A stretch of DNA of 13,794 bases from Bacteroidales bacterium. Lineage in GTDB: Bacteria; Bacteroidota; Bacteroidia; Bacteroidales; JAAUTT01. A program made the position numbers and the translations under genes. The notes beneath the pieces are model-generated. The model worked only from the letters and a program-made list of their open reading frames with translations, did not search any database and had not been told where the DNA came from. Where the stretch lies: NCBI GenBank assembly GCA_025350365.1, contig JANXXY010000325.1:1-13794 (forward strand), given 5' to 3'. Shown here piece after piece: positions 1 to 7,290 of the stretch. Position 1 is the first letter of the stretch; the number at the start of each line of letters is the position of its first letter.

Positions 1-416
1 ATAACATCTTTTACTTCCACCCCGTAAGCGCCTATGTTTTGAATTGGGCAGGCGCCAACATTTCCGGGGATAAGCGACAAGTTTTCAATTCCTCCCAATT
101 TTTTGGAAACACAGAATTCAACAAACTTGTCCCAGTTTTCACCTGCATAAGCACGAAGCCAAGTGCTCTCTCCGCTATGTTTTACTAATTCGATGCCTTC
201 AAGATTCGGATACATCACTATTCCATCGAAATCCTTCGTAAAAAGCAAGTTGCTGCCACCTCCTAAAACCAGTTTGGGTAGAGGATTGTCGCGAAAAATA
301 TCAATAATGGATTTTAAATCGTCAATAGTAGTTGCTTCTGCAAATATTTTTGCATACGACTGTATTCCAAATGTATTGAATGATTTAAGAGAAAAACTTT
401 CTTCGATAATAATCAT
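1..416 (-). CDS. murB: UDP-N-acetylmuramate dehydrogenase (MurB), N-terminal part, runs off the left edge
   Basis: MurB reduces UDP-GlcNAc-enolpyruvate to UDP-MurNAc with FAD and NADPH in the cytoplasm, the second committed step of peptidoglycan synthesis. Translating the minus strand from the ATG at 416-414 gives 138 residues open to the window edge. Family hallmarks are clear: the N-terminal NTFG (about residue 14), the FAD-binding loop LGGGSNLLF (about 47-55), and GGIENLSLIPGNVGA followed by PIQNIGAYGVEV (about 105-136). The last is the classic flavin-binding block with the conserved tyrosine. The rest, about 200 residues including the catalytic serine and glutamate, lies outside the window. 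It is divergent from the glycosyltransferase gene, with 78 nt between the two ATGs. No Shine-Dalgarno sequence is visible, as is normal in Bacteroidota. The identification is secure. Confidence 0.95.
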   Translation of the reverse strand, partial: MIIIEESFSLKSFNTFGIQSYAKIFAEATTIDDLKSIIDIFRDNPLPKLVLGGGSNLLFTKDFDGIVMYPNLEGIELVKHSGESTWLRAYAGENWDKFVEFCVSKKLGGIENLSLIPGNVGACPIQNIGAYGVEVKDV

Positions 417-433
417 AGCGGTGCATTAGAAAA

Positions 434-441
434 CAAAAGTA
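434..441 (-). promoter_or_regulatory. Candidate -7 element of the murB promoter
   Basis: On the minus strand this reads TACTTTTG, an exact match to the Bacteroidota -7 consensus TAnnTTTG. It would start transcription about a dozen nucleotides before the murB ATG at 416. No convincing -33 TTG lies at the expected distance, so this is a motif match only. Confidence 0.3.
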
Positions 442-459
442 ATGATTTGCTCATATTAA

Positions 460-489
460 TTGAAGTACCAGTAGAAAATGTTATTTTTG
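460..489 (+). promoter_or_regulatory. Candidate promoter for the glycosyltransferase/deacetylase pair
   Basis: A TTG at 460-462 and TATTTTTG at 482-489 match the Bacteroidota -33 (TTG) and -7 (TAnnTTTG) elements with a 19-nt spacer. The -7 box ends only 5 nt before the preferred ATG at 495, so the transcript would have almost no leader. The spacing is good, but the motifs are short and the region is AT-rich. Confidence 0.35.
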
Positions 490-494
490 GTGTG

Positions 495-1643
495 ATGACA
501 AATATAATACTTTCTGTTACAAACGATCTGGCTACAGACCAACGGGTTCATCGGGTGGCTACAACGCTCATAAAAAACGGAGCAAATGTTACATTGGTGG
601 GACGGTTACTCAAAAACAGCTTGCCGTTAAACCGGGATTATAAGACTTACCGAATGCGGTTGCTTTTTACGAAAGGTCCTCTGTTTTATGCCGAATATAA
701 CGTACGGTTGTTTCTTTATCTATCTTTTTCGAAGGTAGATATATTGGTGGCTAATGATTTGGATACGTTGCCGGCCAGCTATCTTGTTTCGGTTTTACGC
801 AGAAAAAAGCTAGTATATGATGCGCATGAATATTTTTGTGGTGTACCTGAATTACAGCATCGAAAACTGGTGCAAGCAATGTGGAGAAAAATTGAACAAT
901 TTATATTTCCCAGATTAACTGATATTTATACAGTTAATAGCTCAATAGCACTACTTTATAAAGAAGAATATGGAAAGATTATCGGTATCGTTCGAAATGT
1001 TCCAATACGGATTGAACGAGATAATTGGCCTGGCAGAAGTGATCTGGGTTTGCCTGATGAAAAAAAGATTATTCTATTACAAGGAGCAGGAATAAATAAA
1101 AATCGTGGAGCCGAAGAAGCTTTGCGCGCTGTTCCTTATCTTAATAATGTAGTTCTTCTAATTATAGGAGGAGGCGATGTGATTAACAATCTGAAAACGA
1201 TGACCTCCGAAATGGGGTTGGGCGAAAAGGTGATTTTTAAACCGAAAATGCCTTACGACGAATTGATGTGTTATACTCGACTTGCCGACATTGGTCTATC
1301 GCTTGATAAGGATACCAATATTAACTACCGTTACAGTCTGCCAAATAAATTATTCGATTATATTCAGGCTAAAATTCCTGTGCTGTGTTCAAACCTGGTT
1401 GAAGTAGTTAATGTGGTTAATACTTGGCAAATTGGAAGAATTGCTGATGGACATGAGCCGAAATATCTAGCAACGATGATCTGCGAAATGCTTGAAAACG
1501 AATATCAAATCAATATCTGGAAAAAAAACTTGGCAAAAGCCGCCGAAGAGCTTTGTTGGGAGAAGGAAGAAAAAGTGTTAATGGGGATTTATGGAAAACT
1601 GCTTTCACCTAAACTGGATGTACCAAATATGAAAAATGTATGA
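495..1643 (+). CDS. GT4-family glycosyltransferase (GT-B fold)
   Basis: A cytoplasmic nucleotide-sugar glycosyltransferase, probably acting in surface polysaccharide or glycolipid assembly; donor and acceptor cannot be told from sequence. The N-terminal half has the Bacteroidota GT4 pattern: NDLATDQRVHRVA (residues 10-22), LVGR (34-37), ILVANDLDTLPA (83-94) and YDAHEYF (108-114). The C-terminal donor domain shows LLQGAG (194-199), LLIIGGGD (221-228) and PNKLFDYIQAKIPVL (283-297), the donor-binding region with the conserved E/D-type helix replaced by FDYIQ. Length is 382 aa, usual for the family. The frame is open back to a TTG at 447, but I chose the ATG at 495 because MTNIILSVTND is the expected first beta-strand. 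Its stop overlaps the next ATG (ATGA), so the two genes are translationally coupled. I see no signal peptide or membrane segment. Confidence 0.85.
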   Translation: MTNIILSVTNDLATDQRVHRVATTLIKNGANVTLVGRLLKNSLPLNRDYKTYRMRLLFTKGPLFYAEYNVRLFLYLSFSKVDILVANDLDTLPASYLVSVLRRKKLVYDAHEYFCGVPELQHRKLVQAMWRKIEQFIFPRLTDIYTVNSSIALLYKEEYGKIIGIVRNVPIRIERDNWPGRSDLGLPDEKKIILLQGAGINKNRGAEEALRAVPYLNNVVLLIIGGGDVINNLKTMTSEMGLGEKVIFKPKMPYDELMCYTRLADIGLSLDKDTNINYRYSLPNKLFDYIQAKIPVLCSNLVEVVNVVNTWQIGRIADGHEPKYLATMICEMLENEYQINIWKKNLAKAAEELCWEKEEKVLMGIYGKLLSPKLDVPNMKNV

Positions 1644-2938
1644 TTCTGATTTATTCCACAAAAATAACCCCCCGCATTTCATTCATTTCGAAATTTTTAT
1701 TTTCGGAAATACTAAAAATCCCTTGCCGGATAACATCGGGCATGGATGATTTTAAAGTTTATAACGGGCCAAAACTTAATTATTCCAACCAGAAATCTGA
1801 AGGCCTTTTCATTAAACCTGCATCATTGCTATTTGAAACAGGGATTAGTAGTTTTATTCCAGAGGTGGGTTTGTTTCAATGTATGCCGGTGTTGTTTCCT
1901 GTATCAGATAAATTATCACTTCCGTTTGATATTTTTGCTGCATCTTTTTATATGATAACGCGTTATGAGGAGTATTTACCTCAGCCTATGGATATACATA
2001 GACGTGTTTTGCCTTCAGAATCAATAGCATATAAAAGCGGATTTCTTAACAAACCTGTTGTAGATCAATGGGCAATGTGGCTCAGAAAAATTGTTGAGGA
2101 AAACTATCCCGAATTTCATTTTCCTCACAGAGAATATCACTTCATCCCAACTGTGGACGTAGATATTGCTTATGCTTATAGGCACAGGGGCTTTTTAAGA
2201 ACTATGGGTGCCGCGTCAAAATCTGTTATTAAGGGCAATTGGAGGGACTCCATTCATCGCTTTCAGACGTTGCTTTTACATCAACCTGACCCATATGATA
2301 CATTTGAATTATTTCGCTCATGGTTTACAGAATTTAATTTAACTCCTAAGTATTTCTTTCTGGTAGGAAAATATGGTAGGTACGACAAAAATATCGCTCC
2401 GACACAACCGGCCATGAGGGATTTAATGGTGAAAACTCGCAATAAGTATGAAGTCGGAGTGCATCCGTCGTATAAATCGAACACGAATCAGGAGGTTTTG
2501 CATTCGGAAATTAATAAGTTAAAGCAGATATTGAATGAGGATGTAAAAATTAGCCGGCAACATTTTTTGAAACTTCAGTTTCCTGAAACCTATCAACAGC
2601 TAATAGCAAATGGCATTAAAGAAGATTATTCTATGGGATATGCCTCCTTGCCAGGGTTTAGAGCAGGTACATGCACTCCATTTCCCTTCTACGATTTAAC
2701 TTCCGAAAACGAAACATCCTTAAGAATATTTCCCTTCCAAGTAATGGACGGAACGTTAAATCAATACATGAAATTGTCTCCCGATGAAGCACTTGTTGAA
2801 TGCAAAAAATTAATTGACGAGGTAAAGAAGGTGAATGGAACTTTTATCTCGTTGTGGCACAACGAATCACTTAGCGAAATGCGGGAATGGAAGCAATGGC
2901 GTACTGTATATTATAAATTATTAGAAGCCGGTATCTAG
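1640..2938 (+). CDS. Polysaccharide deacetylase-like protein with Bacteroidota N-terminal domain (DUF7033-like)
   Basis: Predicted NodB-type carbohydrate esterase family 4 protein of 432 aa, likely removing acetyl groups from a glycan. Residues 1 to about 165 form a Bacteroidota-specific N-terminal domain, recognisable by FDIFAASFYMITRYEEYLP (97-114). I connect this with DUF7033 from memory. The deacetylase part follows: FIPTVDVDIAYAY (168-180) occupies motif 1, with D172 and D174 as the likely base and metal ligand. VGVHPSYKS (272-280) supplies a candidate metal histidine, H275. FRAGTCTPFPFYD (340-352) carries R341, and SLWHNES (404-410) supplies H407. Motif 2 is shortened compared with the classical HxxxH, so activity is likely but not proven. 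There is no signal peptide, which suggests a cytoplasmic protein. It starts inside the stop of the glycosyltransferase gene (ATGA overlap), so the two products probably work on the same glycan. Confidence 0.8.
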   Translation: MILIYSTKITPRISFISKFLFSEILKIPCRITSGMDDFKVYNGPKLNYSNQKSEGLFIKPASLLFETGISSFIPEVGLFQCMPVLFPVSDKLSLPFDIFAASFYMITRYEEYLPQPMDIHRRVLPSESIAYKSGFLNKPVVDQWAMWLRKIVEENYPEFHFPHREYHFIPTVDVDIAYAYRHRGFLRTMGAASKSVIKGNWRDSIHRFQTLLLHQPDPYDTFELFRSWFTEFNLTPKYFFLVGKYGRYDKNIAPTQPAMRDLMVKTRNKYEVGVHPSYKSNTNQEVLHSEINKLKQILNEDVKISRQHFLKLQFPETYQQLIANGIKEDYSMGYASLPGFRAGTCTPFPFYDLTSENETSLRIFPFQVMDGTLNQYMKLSPDEALVECKKLIDEVKKVNGTFISLWHNESLSEMREWKQWRTVYYKLLEAGI

Positions 2939-2954
2939 TATTATGTACTAATTT

Positions 2955-3698
2955 TCATAAAAGAAATAGTGCCGATATCCCTGTTGATACTAAAATAAAT
3001 ATACGATAAGCCTTCTCGGGCAGCAAATTCACAAGCTTTACTCCTAAGTATGCACCAAGGGCTATAGCCGGAAGAAGCATCAGATTAAAGCTGAAACTTG
3101 ACCAGGTAATGTTTTTCCAGAAAATTACCTGCAAAGGAACTTTGGCGTAATTAATTATGAGGAAAAACCATGCCCCGGTGCCAATGTAGCTGTTTTTTGG
3201 AAGACGCATCGATTGCAGGTATATTGCCATAATTGGTCCGGCGGCATTTCCAATCATGGTAGCGAATCCTCCGGAAACACCAAAGACTGGCGAATACCAG
3301 CGTTTTGCGGGCATTTGCAATTTTTCTTTGTGGAAGTCCTGCCAAAACATCAACACCACACTGGCCAGAACAATAATACCGATCATGGTTTTAAATGTAT
3401 GGTCCGAAATATATTTACCAATAATTAACGCGATAAGTAAACCTGCAAGTGCCCATGGCAGTAGCTTGAAGATGTATTTCCATTCGGCATGGCGGTGGTA
3501 GTACAAAACGGCAAAAATATCAGCCATACAAAGCATGGGCAGTATAATGCCGGTGGATGGTTTTCCACCGAACAATATAGCCATTAATAGGATTGCCAGA
3601 TTACCAGCACCCGACAATCCTGTCTTTCCCATGCCAATGAGTATGGCGGCCAAAATACCGCAAAGCCAGCCAAGGAAATTTATTTGCGTATAATCCAC
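2955..3698 (-). CDS. TauE/SafE-family sulfite/organosulfonate exporter
   Basis: Inner-membrane permease of the TauE/SafE family, whose members export sulfite, sulfoacetate or other small organic acids. The protein has 247 aa, is very hydrophobic and has about eight membrane segments. The family's internal duplication is visible: IGMGKTGLSGAG (residues 21-32) in the first half and GVSGGFATMIGNAAGP (140-155) in the second. The start is a GTG at 3698-3696. An in-frame TAA lies a few codons upstream (3737-3735), and no ATG comes before the first membrane helix. It lies 87 nt after the GH97 stop on the same strand, so it may be the last gene of the glycan operon or an independent neighbour. It ends 16 nt from the convergent deacetylase gene. 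No sulfatase or sulfoglycolysis gene is in the window, so the substrate is open. Confidence 0.85.
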   Translation of the reverse strand: MDYTQINFLGWLCGILAAILIGMGKTGLSGAGNLAILLMAILFGGKPSTGIILPMLCMADIFAVLYYHRHAEWKYIFKLLPWALAGLLIALIIGKYISDHTFKTMIGIIVLASVVLMFWQDFHKEKLQMPAKRWYSPVFGVSGGFATMIGNAAGPIMAIYLQSMRLPKNSYIGTGAWFFLIINYAKVPLQVIFWKNITWSSFSFNLMLLPAIALGAYLGVKLVNLLPEKAYRIFILVSTGISALFLL

Positions 3699-3785
3699 CA
3701 GTGTATTTTTTATAAACGTGATGAAGTTACTTTTTTTAGTGTAAACTGGCCATAATACACATTTCTCAATATTTAAAACGTTAAA

Positions 3786-5801
3786 CTATTTCATAACCAA
3801 TCGTACTGCAGCTCCTCCTCCAGGTGCTAAATTTACAGACAATACTGATAAACTATTAACTTTTATTTCTTTATAATCAAAACTTTTAGGATTTGTTTTC
3901 CAATCGGCATCAGCGCCATCCGAATATATTTGAGCTGTGTATTCCTTATTTTTGTCCAAAAATTGCAGGTTGATGGTCAATTCACGTTTGTTTTCGTTTG
4001 TAATGGCACCCACATACCAAATCCCGGAATTGCGATCCTTGCGGGCAATGGTAACAAAGCTTCCTATTTCGGCATTCAATACTTTCGTGTCGGACCAATC
4101 GCAAGGAACTTGTTTAATAAAATCGAAAGCTTTGCCATTGTAATTCTCTGGAAGATCCGAGGCCATCTGAAGCGGACTATAAATAATTACATATTCCGCT
4201 AATTGTTTAGCAATGGTTGTTTGCACCCGGGCATAGTGTTTGGCAGGTTTATCAAAATTAAAGGTGCCGGGTGTGAAATCAAAGGGGCCAGCTAACATCC
4301 TGGTAAAAGGTAAGATAGTAGTGTAAGAAGGAGGATTCCCGCCATCAGACGACCACGCGTCATACTCCTGTCCACGAGCTCCTTCCTGAGTCATGAAATT
4401 CGGATAGGTACGGCATAAGCCGGTTGGTTTCACGGGTTCATGGTTATCAACCATAATATGGTACTTGGCTGCTGTTTCAAATACCTTGCGATAATGACGC
4501 ACACCAAACTGTCCGTCGTGCCATTCCTTTCCATTGAGGTATTTATTTACATAGCCTGTTTTAACAGAATTTACCCCATGCAGCTGGTATAATTTGAACG
4601 CATCTTCCATTTGCTTTTCATAGTTGGCCACGGCACCAGCAGTTTCGTGATGTCCAATCAGTTTGATTTTTTTAGATTCTGCATATTTGCATATTTTGTC
4701 GATATCGAAATCGGGATAAGCTTTTGTAAAGCTAAAAACATTTCCATTTTCAGGCCAGTTACCATCCCAGCCTTCGTTCCAGCCCTCCACCAAAACACCA
4801 CCAAAGCCATTTTTAGCGGAAAAATCGATGTAACGCATTGTATTTTCGGTTGTAGCGCCGTGGATGGCACCTTGTCCCCATGAGTATTTTTCGAGATGCA
4901 TGCCCCACCAAATGCCAATATATTTGATTGGCTTAATCCATGAAATATCCTGCAATTTGCATGGCTCGTTTAAATTAAGCATCAAATACGAAGTCACAAG
5001 GTCGCCTGGTTTATCCGTGATTATCATTGTACGCCATGGCGTTTCGAAGGGTGCTTTTGCGTAAACCTTTATACCATTCGCCCATGGAACGAGCTCACAC
5101 TTGAACCGGGAGGAATCAATCCGCACTAACGTCATCGATGCATAATCAGTAAGGTTTGCCTCATGAATTGCCAGGAAAAGCCCTTCTTTTGTTTCCAAGG
5201 TCAACGGAGTGTTTACCGTATCAACCTTATTTAAAGCGGTATGTCGAAATATGCTTTCGTAATAGCTATTGTCCGAATGCACTGGAATCCACCATGCGTT
5301 ATGCACAGCGGGAAAATTAAATTCGGTTTCTTCGTTGGTTATGATAAGACTATCGATATTCGGTTGCTGTGGAAACTTATAACGGAAACCAAATCCATCA
5401 TTAAAGACCCGGAAAACTAAATCCAGCTTTCTTTTCAAATTTTTTATTTCCAACAGATGCACAACTAGTTCGTTATAGTTATTAACAACAAACCTTTTTT
5501 CGCCCCAGGGTTGTTCCCATGTCTGGTTAAATGAAGATTTTTCAACACTTTTAATTTCAAAATCTTTGTCTAAAGATGGAATGTTTTTAAACGTAAATCC
5601 CAATAAGGATTTAAGAAGAATTGATTTACTATTCCGCGAAACAGAATAATAAGCTTGTCCATTTTCGATAGACAAGTTAACAGACAATTTTCCATCAGGA
5701 GAGGCAACAATTGAATTATTGACTTTTGCCGATACTTCGGATAGCTGGCAACTTAGCAAAAGCAATAGGAGGCCATTACATACTTTTTTTAGTGTGTTCA
5801 T
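3786..5801 (-). CDS. GH97 family alpha-glycosidase, inverting (SusB-type), exported
   Basis: Glycoside hydrolase family 97, cutting terminal alpha-glucosyl residues from oligosaccharides, probably in the periplasm. It has 671 aa against 738 in B. thetaiotaomicron SusB. The layout is signal peptide (1 to about 25), N-terminal beta-sandwich (to about 285), TIM barrel (about 290-560) and C-terminal beta domain. By recalled alignment to SusB, E386 (HHETAG) and E455 (NHEPVKPTG) match the general bases E439 and E508. E479 (ARGQEY) matches the general acid E532. E182, E455 and E473 match the calcium ligands E194, E508 and E526. In VKTGYV, G416 stands where retaining GH97 enzymes carry their aspartate nucleophile, so an inverting mechanism is predicted. 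The loop around 305-325 is much shorter than in SusB. LLSC at 15-18 resembles a lipobox, but cleavage after VSA is equally plausible. It is the second enzyme of the locus. Confidence 0.93.
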   Translation of the reverse strand: MNTLKKVCNGLLLLLLSCQLSEVSAKVNNSIVASPDGKLSVNLSIENGQAYYSVSRNSKSILLKSLLGFTFKNIPSLDKDFEIKSVEKSSFNQTWEQPWGEKRFVVNNYNELVVHLLEIKNLKRKLDLVFRVFNDGFGFRYKFPQQPNIDSLIITNEETEFNFPAVHNAWWIPVHSDNSYYESIFRHTALNKVDTVNTPLTLETKEGLFLAIHEANLTDYASMTLVRIDSSRFKCELVPWANGIKVYAKAPFETPWRTMIITDKPGDLVTSYLMLNLNEPCKLQDISWIKPIKYIGIWWGMHLEKYSWGQGAIHGATTENTMRYIDFSAKNGFGGVLVEGWNEGWDGNWPENGNVFSFTKAYPDFDIDKICKYAESKKIKLIGHHETAGAVANYEKQMEDAFKLYQLHGVNSVKTGYVNKYLNGKEWHDGQFGVRHYRKVFETAAKYHIMVDNHEPVKPTGLCRTYPNFMTQEGARGQEYDAWSSDGGNPPSYTTILPFTRMLAGPFDFTPGTFNFDKPAKHYARVQTTIAKQLAEYVIIYSPLQMASDLPENYNGKAFDFIKQVPCDWSDTKVLNAEIGSFVTIARKDRNSGIWYVGAITNENKRELTINLQFLDKNKEYTAQIYSDGADADWKTNPKSFDYKEIKVNSLSVLSVNLAPGGGAAVRLVMK

Positions 5802-5907
5802 TTTTAAACGATTAAAATTGAATAAAGTCAGGGATATCTTAAGATTTTATTCGGGTTTATTCCCAATTTACTTAAGGAACCTACAATGATTATTTGATAA
5901 ATTAATA

Positions 5908-7167
5908 TTATGGGACATTTGTTTCAAGACTATCCAATACGTTGACAGCCTTGTCATTTTGTACTGAAACGAAATAGTAAAACGACTGATCAAGCGATTT
6001 TTGTGCCAAGGAATTGTTTTTATACTTTAACCTCAAATCGTATTGTTTTTTTATGTTTTCAAAAGCGTTGTTGTAATCAATAACCCCACCAAAGTTTTTT
6101 ACGGTTTCAAGATGCTTATTGCCAAACTCTTTAGTTGGCTCAATCATCGTACCTTCTCCAAAATCATTCCATGTCGCAATTTGCACGTATTTCATGCTGG
6201 CATTTTTAGCTTTTTGTAATGTTTCTTCAAGGGTGATACCATCTTTGTAATCGATTGTCCAGCCGAGACTTTCTCCTCCACCTCCCTGAGTATAAAAATC
6301 CTTAAACCCGGGATAAGCACAACCCATCGCAACATTTAAATTGGGGGCTTTGCTGGTATAAAAATTGTCGAGAGAGGAAGTGTTCTGATAAACCCAGGCA
6401 TATTCACCCCGGGCATTGGTTCCGGCTTCACCTGATTGATACCACAATGTTAGTAAGCAAGGTTTTGGACTGATATTCGTGAAGGTCTGAGTCCAATCGT
6501 CTGGTTTCTGCATAACTATCGGACCAAATACAAGCAATAAAGGCTCGTTGCTAATTTTTATATAATTTGGTTTTGAAAAAAAATTAGTTTTAAGGTACGT
6601 CATATCATCTTTGGCTCCGTTAACAAATGAAGCTGCTTCACCTTGTTGCACTGTCGGTTCAAGAGTACGATCTTCATAATCAATAGCAAATTGAAGCCCT
6701 GTTTTTTCGATCAGGCTCACTAAAGCTTCTGTATTCTTCTTTATAGCTTTGTAATCGTTCACATTGTGTGTTCCATACCAATCAATAATTACTCCGTCAA
6801 TGCCTGCATATTTCATCAATAAAAGATGATATTCGATAAGAAATTTGTCACTTGACGCATATGGTCCAATTGACGGATAGAAATGCGCAGCTATTTGTCT
6901 TTTGCCATTCGCATCAATTACATCCGGGTCCTGACTTTTCATTGTCCAATGATAACCCCACTTGCCGTTGGTACTGGTTTCCTTCGATTCAAACCAAACC
7001 ATATAATGAACAAAAATCTTCATTTCGTTGGTTTTCTGAATTGCAACAGGTTCCAGAATCCGGACATTTAGAGTTGTTCCGGGATTGTCGCTTTTGCTAC
7101 AGGATAGTAGTAAAGTTGAAAAAACCAAAGTACACGATAAATCTACCAGGACTTTCATAAGCATCAT
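5908..7167 (-). CDS. GH71/GH99-like glycoside hydrolase, lipoprotein
   Basis: Predicted surface or periplasmic glycosidase of the GH71/GH99-like group (419 aa). GH71 enzymes are endo-alpha-1,3-glucanases and GH99 enzymes are endo-alpha-mannosidases/mannanases. Supporting motifs are IFVHYMVWF (residues 51-59, barrel strand 1), GYHW (71-74), AGIDGVIIDWYG (121-132), LLVFG (211-215) and TWNDFGEGTMIEPT (332-345). D335 and E338 fall at the NxxGE catalytic position. GH71 members have ND-x-GES here, while GH99 members have NEW-x-EGTQIEP, so this protein combines the GH71 Asp with the GH99 tail. The signal peptide ends in LLLSC (C23), which predicts lipidation. The start may instead be Met4 at 7158, giving a more usual MKVLVDL signal peptide. 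It lies 112 nt after susD, behind a strong stem-loop, and is the first enzyme in the locus. Substrate is inferred, not shown. Confidence 0.8.
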   Translation of the reverse strand: MMLMKVLVDLSCTLVFSTLLLSCSKSDNPGTTLNVRILEPVAIQKTNEMKIFVHYMVWFESKETSTNGKWGYHWTMKSQDPDVIDANGKRQIAAHFYPSIGPYASSDKFLIEYHLLLMKYAGIDGVIIDWYGTHNVNDYKAIKKNTEALVSLIEKTGLQFAIDYEDRTLEPTVQQGEAASFVNGAKDDMTYLKTNFFSKPNYIKISNEPLLLVFGPIVMQKPDDWTQTFTNISPKPCLLTLWYQSGEAGTNARGEYAWVYQNTSSLDNFYTSKAPNLNVAMGCAYPGFKDFYTQGGGGESLGWTIDYKDGITLEETLQKAKNASMKYVQIATWNDFGEGTMIEPTKEFGNKHLETVKNFGGVIDYNNAFENIKKQYDLRLKYKNNSLAQKSLDQSFYYFVSVQNDKAVNVLDSLETNVP

Positions 7168-7203
7168 ATTCTACGATTTTATCAACTTTAATATTGTAAA
7201 TTA

Positions 7204-7256
7204 CAGGGACACAAACTTGTTAAGATTTTCATCTTCACAAAAATATTGTGTCCCTG
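7204..7256 (-). promoter_or_regulatory. Long intercistronic stem-loop between susD and the GH71/99-like gene
   Basis: CAGGGACACAA (7204-7214) and TTGTGTCCCTG (7246-7256) are perfect 11-bp reverse complements. The loop contains a second stem, TTGT-t-AAGAT (7217-7226) with ATCTT-c-ACAA (7231-7240), closed by a TTTC tetraloop. Together they give one extended 53-nt hairpin. On the transcribed strand no uridine run follows, so it does not look like a standard intrinsic terminator. It is more likely a processing or stability element, or a partial attenuator, that lowers enzyme mRNA relative to susCD. Confidence 0.7.
7238..7245 (-). promoter_or_regulatory. Candidate internal -7 element for the enzyme genes
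   Basis: The minus strand reads TATTTTTG, an exact TAnnTTTG match, about 70 nt before the GH71/99-like start. It lies inside the stem-loop region, and no good -33 TTG sits at 19-21 nt, so it may be a chance match in AT-rich DNA. Confidence 0.2.
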
Positions 7257-7269
7257 ATATTTTCTGACA

Positions 7270-7290
7270 GGTACAAATATTAATTGTACC
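7270..7290 (-). promoter_or_regulatory. Hairpin over the susD stop codon
   Basis: GGTACAA (7270-7276) and TTGTACC (7284-7290) form a perfect 7-bp stem with a 7-nt loop. The susD stop codon (7282-7280) falls in the loop. It stands 13 nt upstream, in transcript order, of the 53-nt stem-loop, so the susD mRNA ends in two consecutive hairpins. Confidence 0.5.

Noticed and set aside
447..494. N-terminal extension of the glycosyltransferase from a TTG start
   Set aside because: The extra 16 residues do not fit the family's first beta-strand, an ATG is available at 495, and a promoter-like box lies inside the extension.
2936..2950. TAGTA/TACTA hairpin between the convergent deacetylase and exporter genes, followed by ATTTT
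   Set aside because: The stem is only 5 AT-rich pairs, too weak to call a terminator.
3213..3501. Open frames on the opposite strand within the exporter, GH97, GH71/99-like and SusC genes
   Set aside because: They lie inside strongly supported genes, show no family motifs, and look like frame shadows.
5836..5845. Perfect palindrome ATCTTAAGAT and a GGG/CCC hairpin in the gap between the GH71/99-like and GH97 genes
   Set aside because: A 10-bp palindrome is expected by chance about once per kilobase, and the neighbouring stem is only 3 bp. There is no U run to support a terminator.
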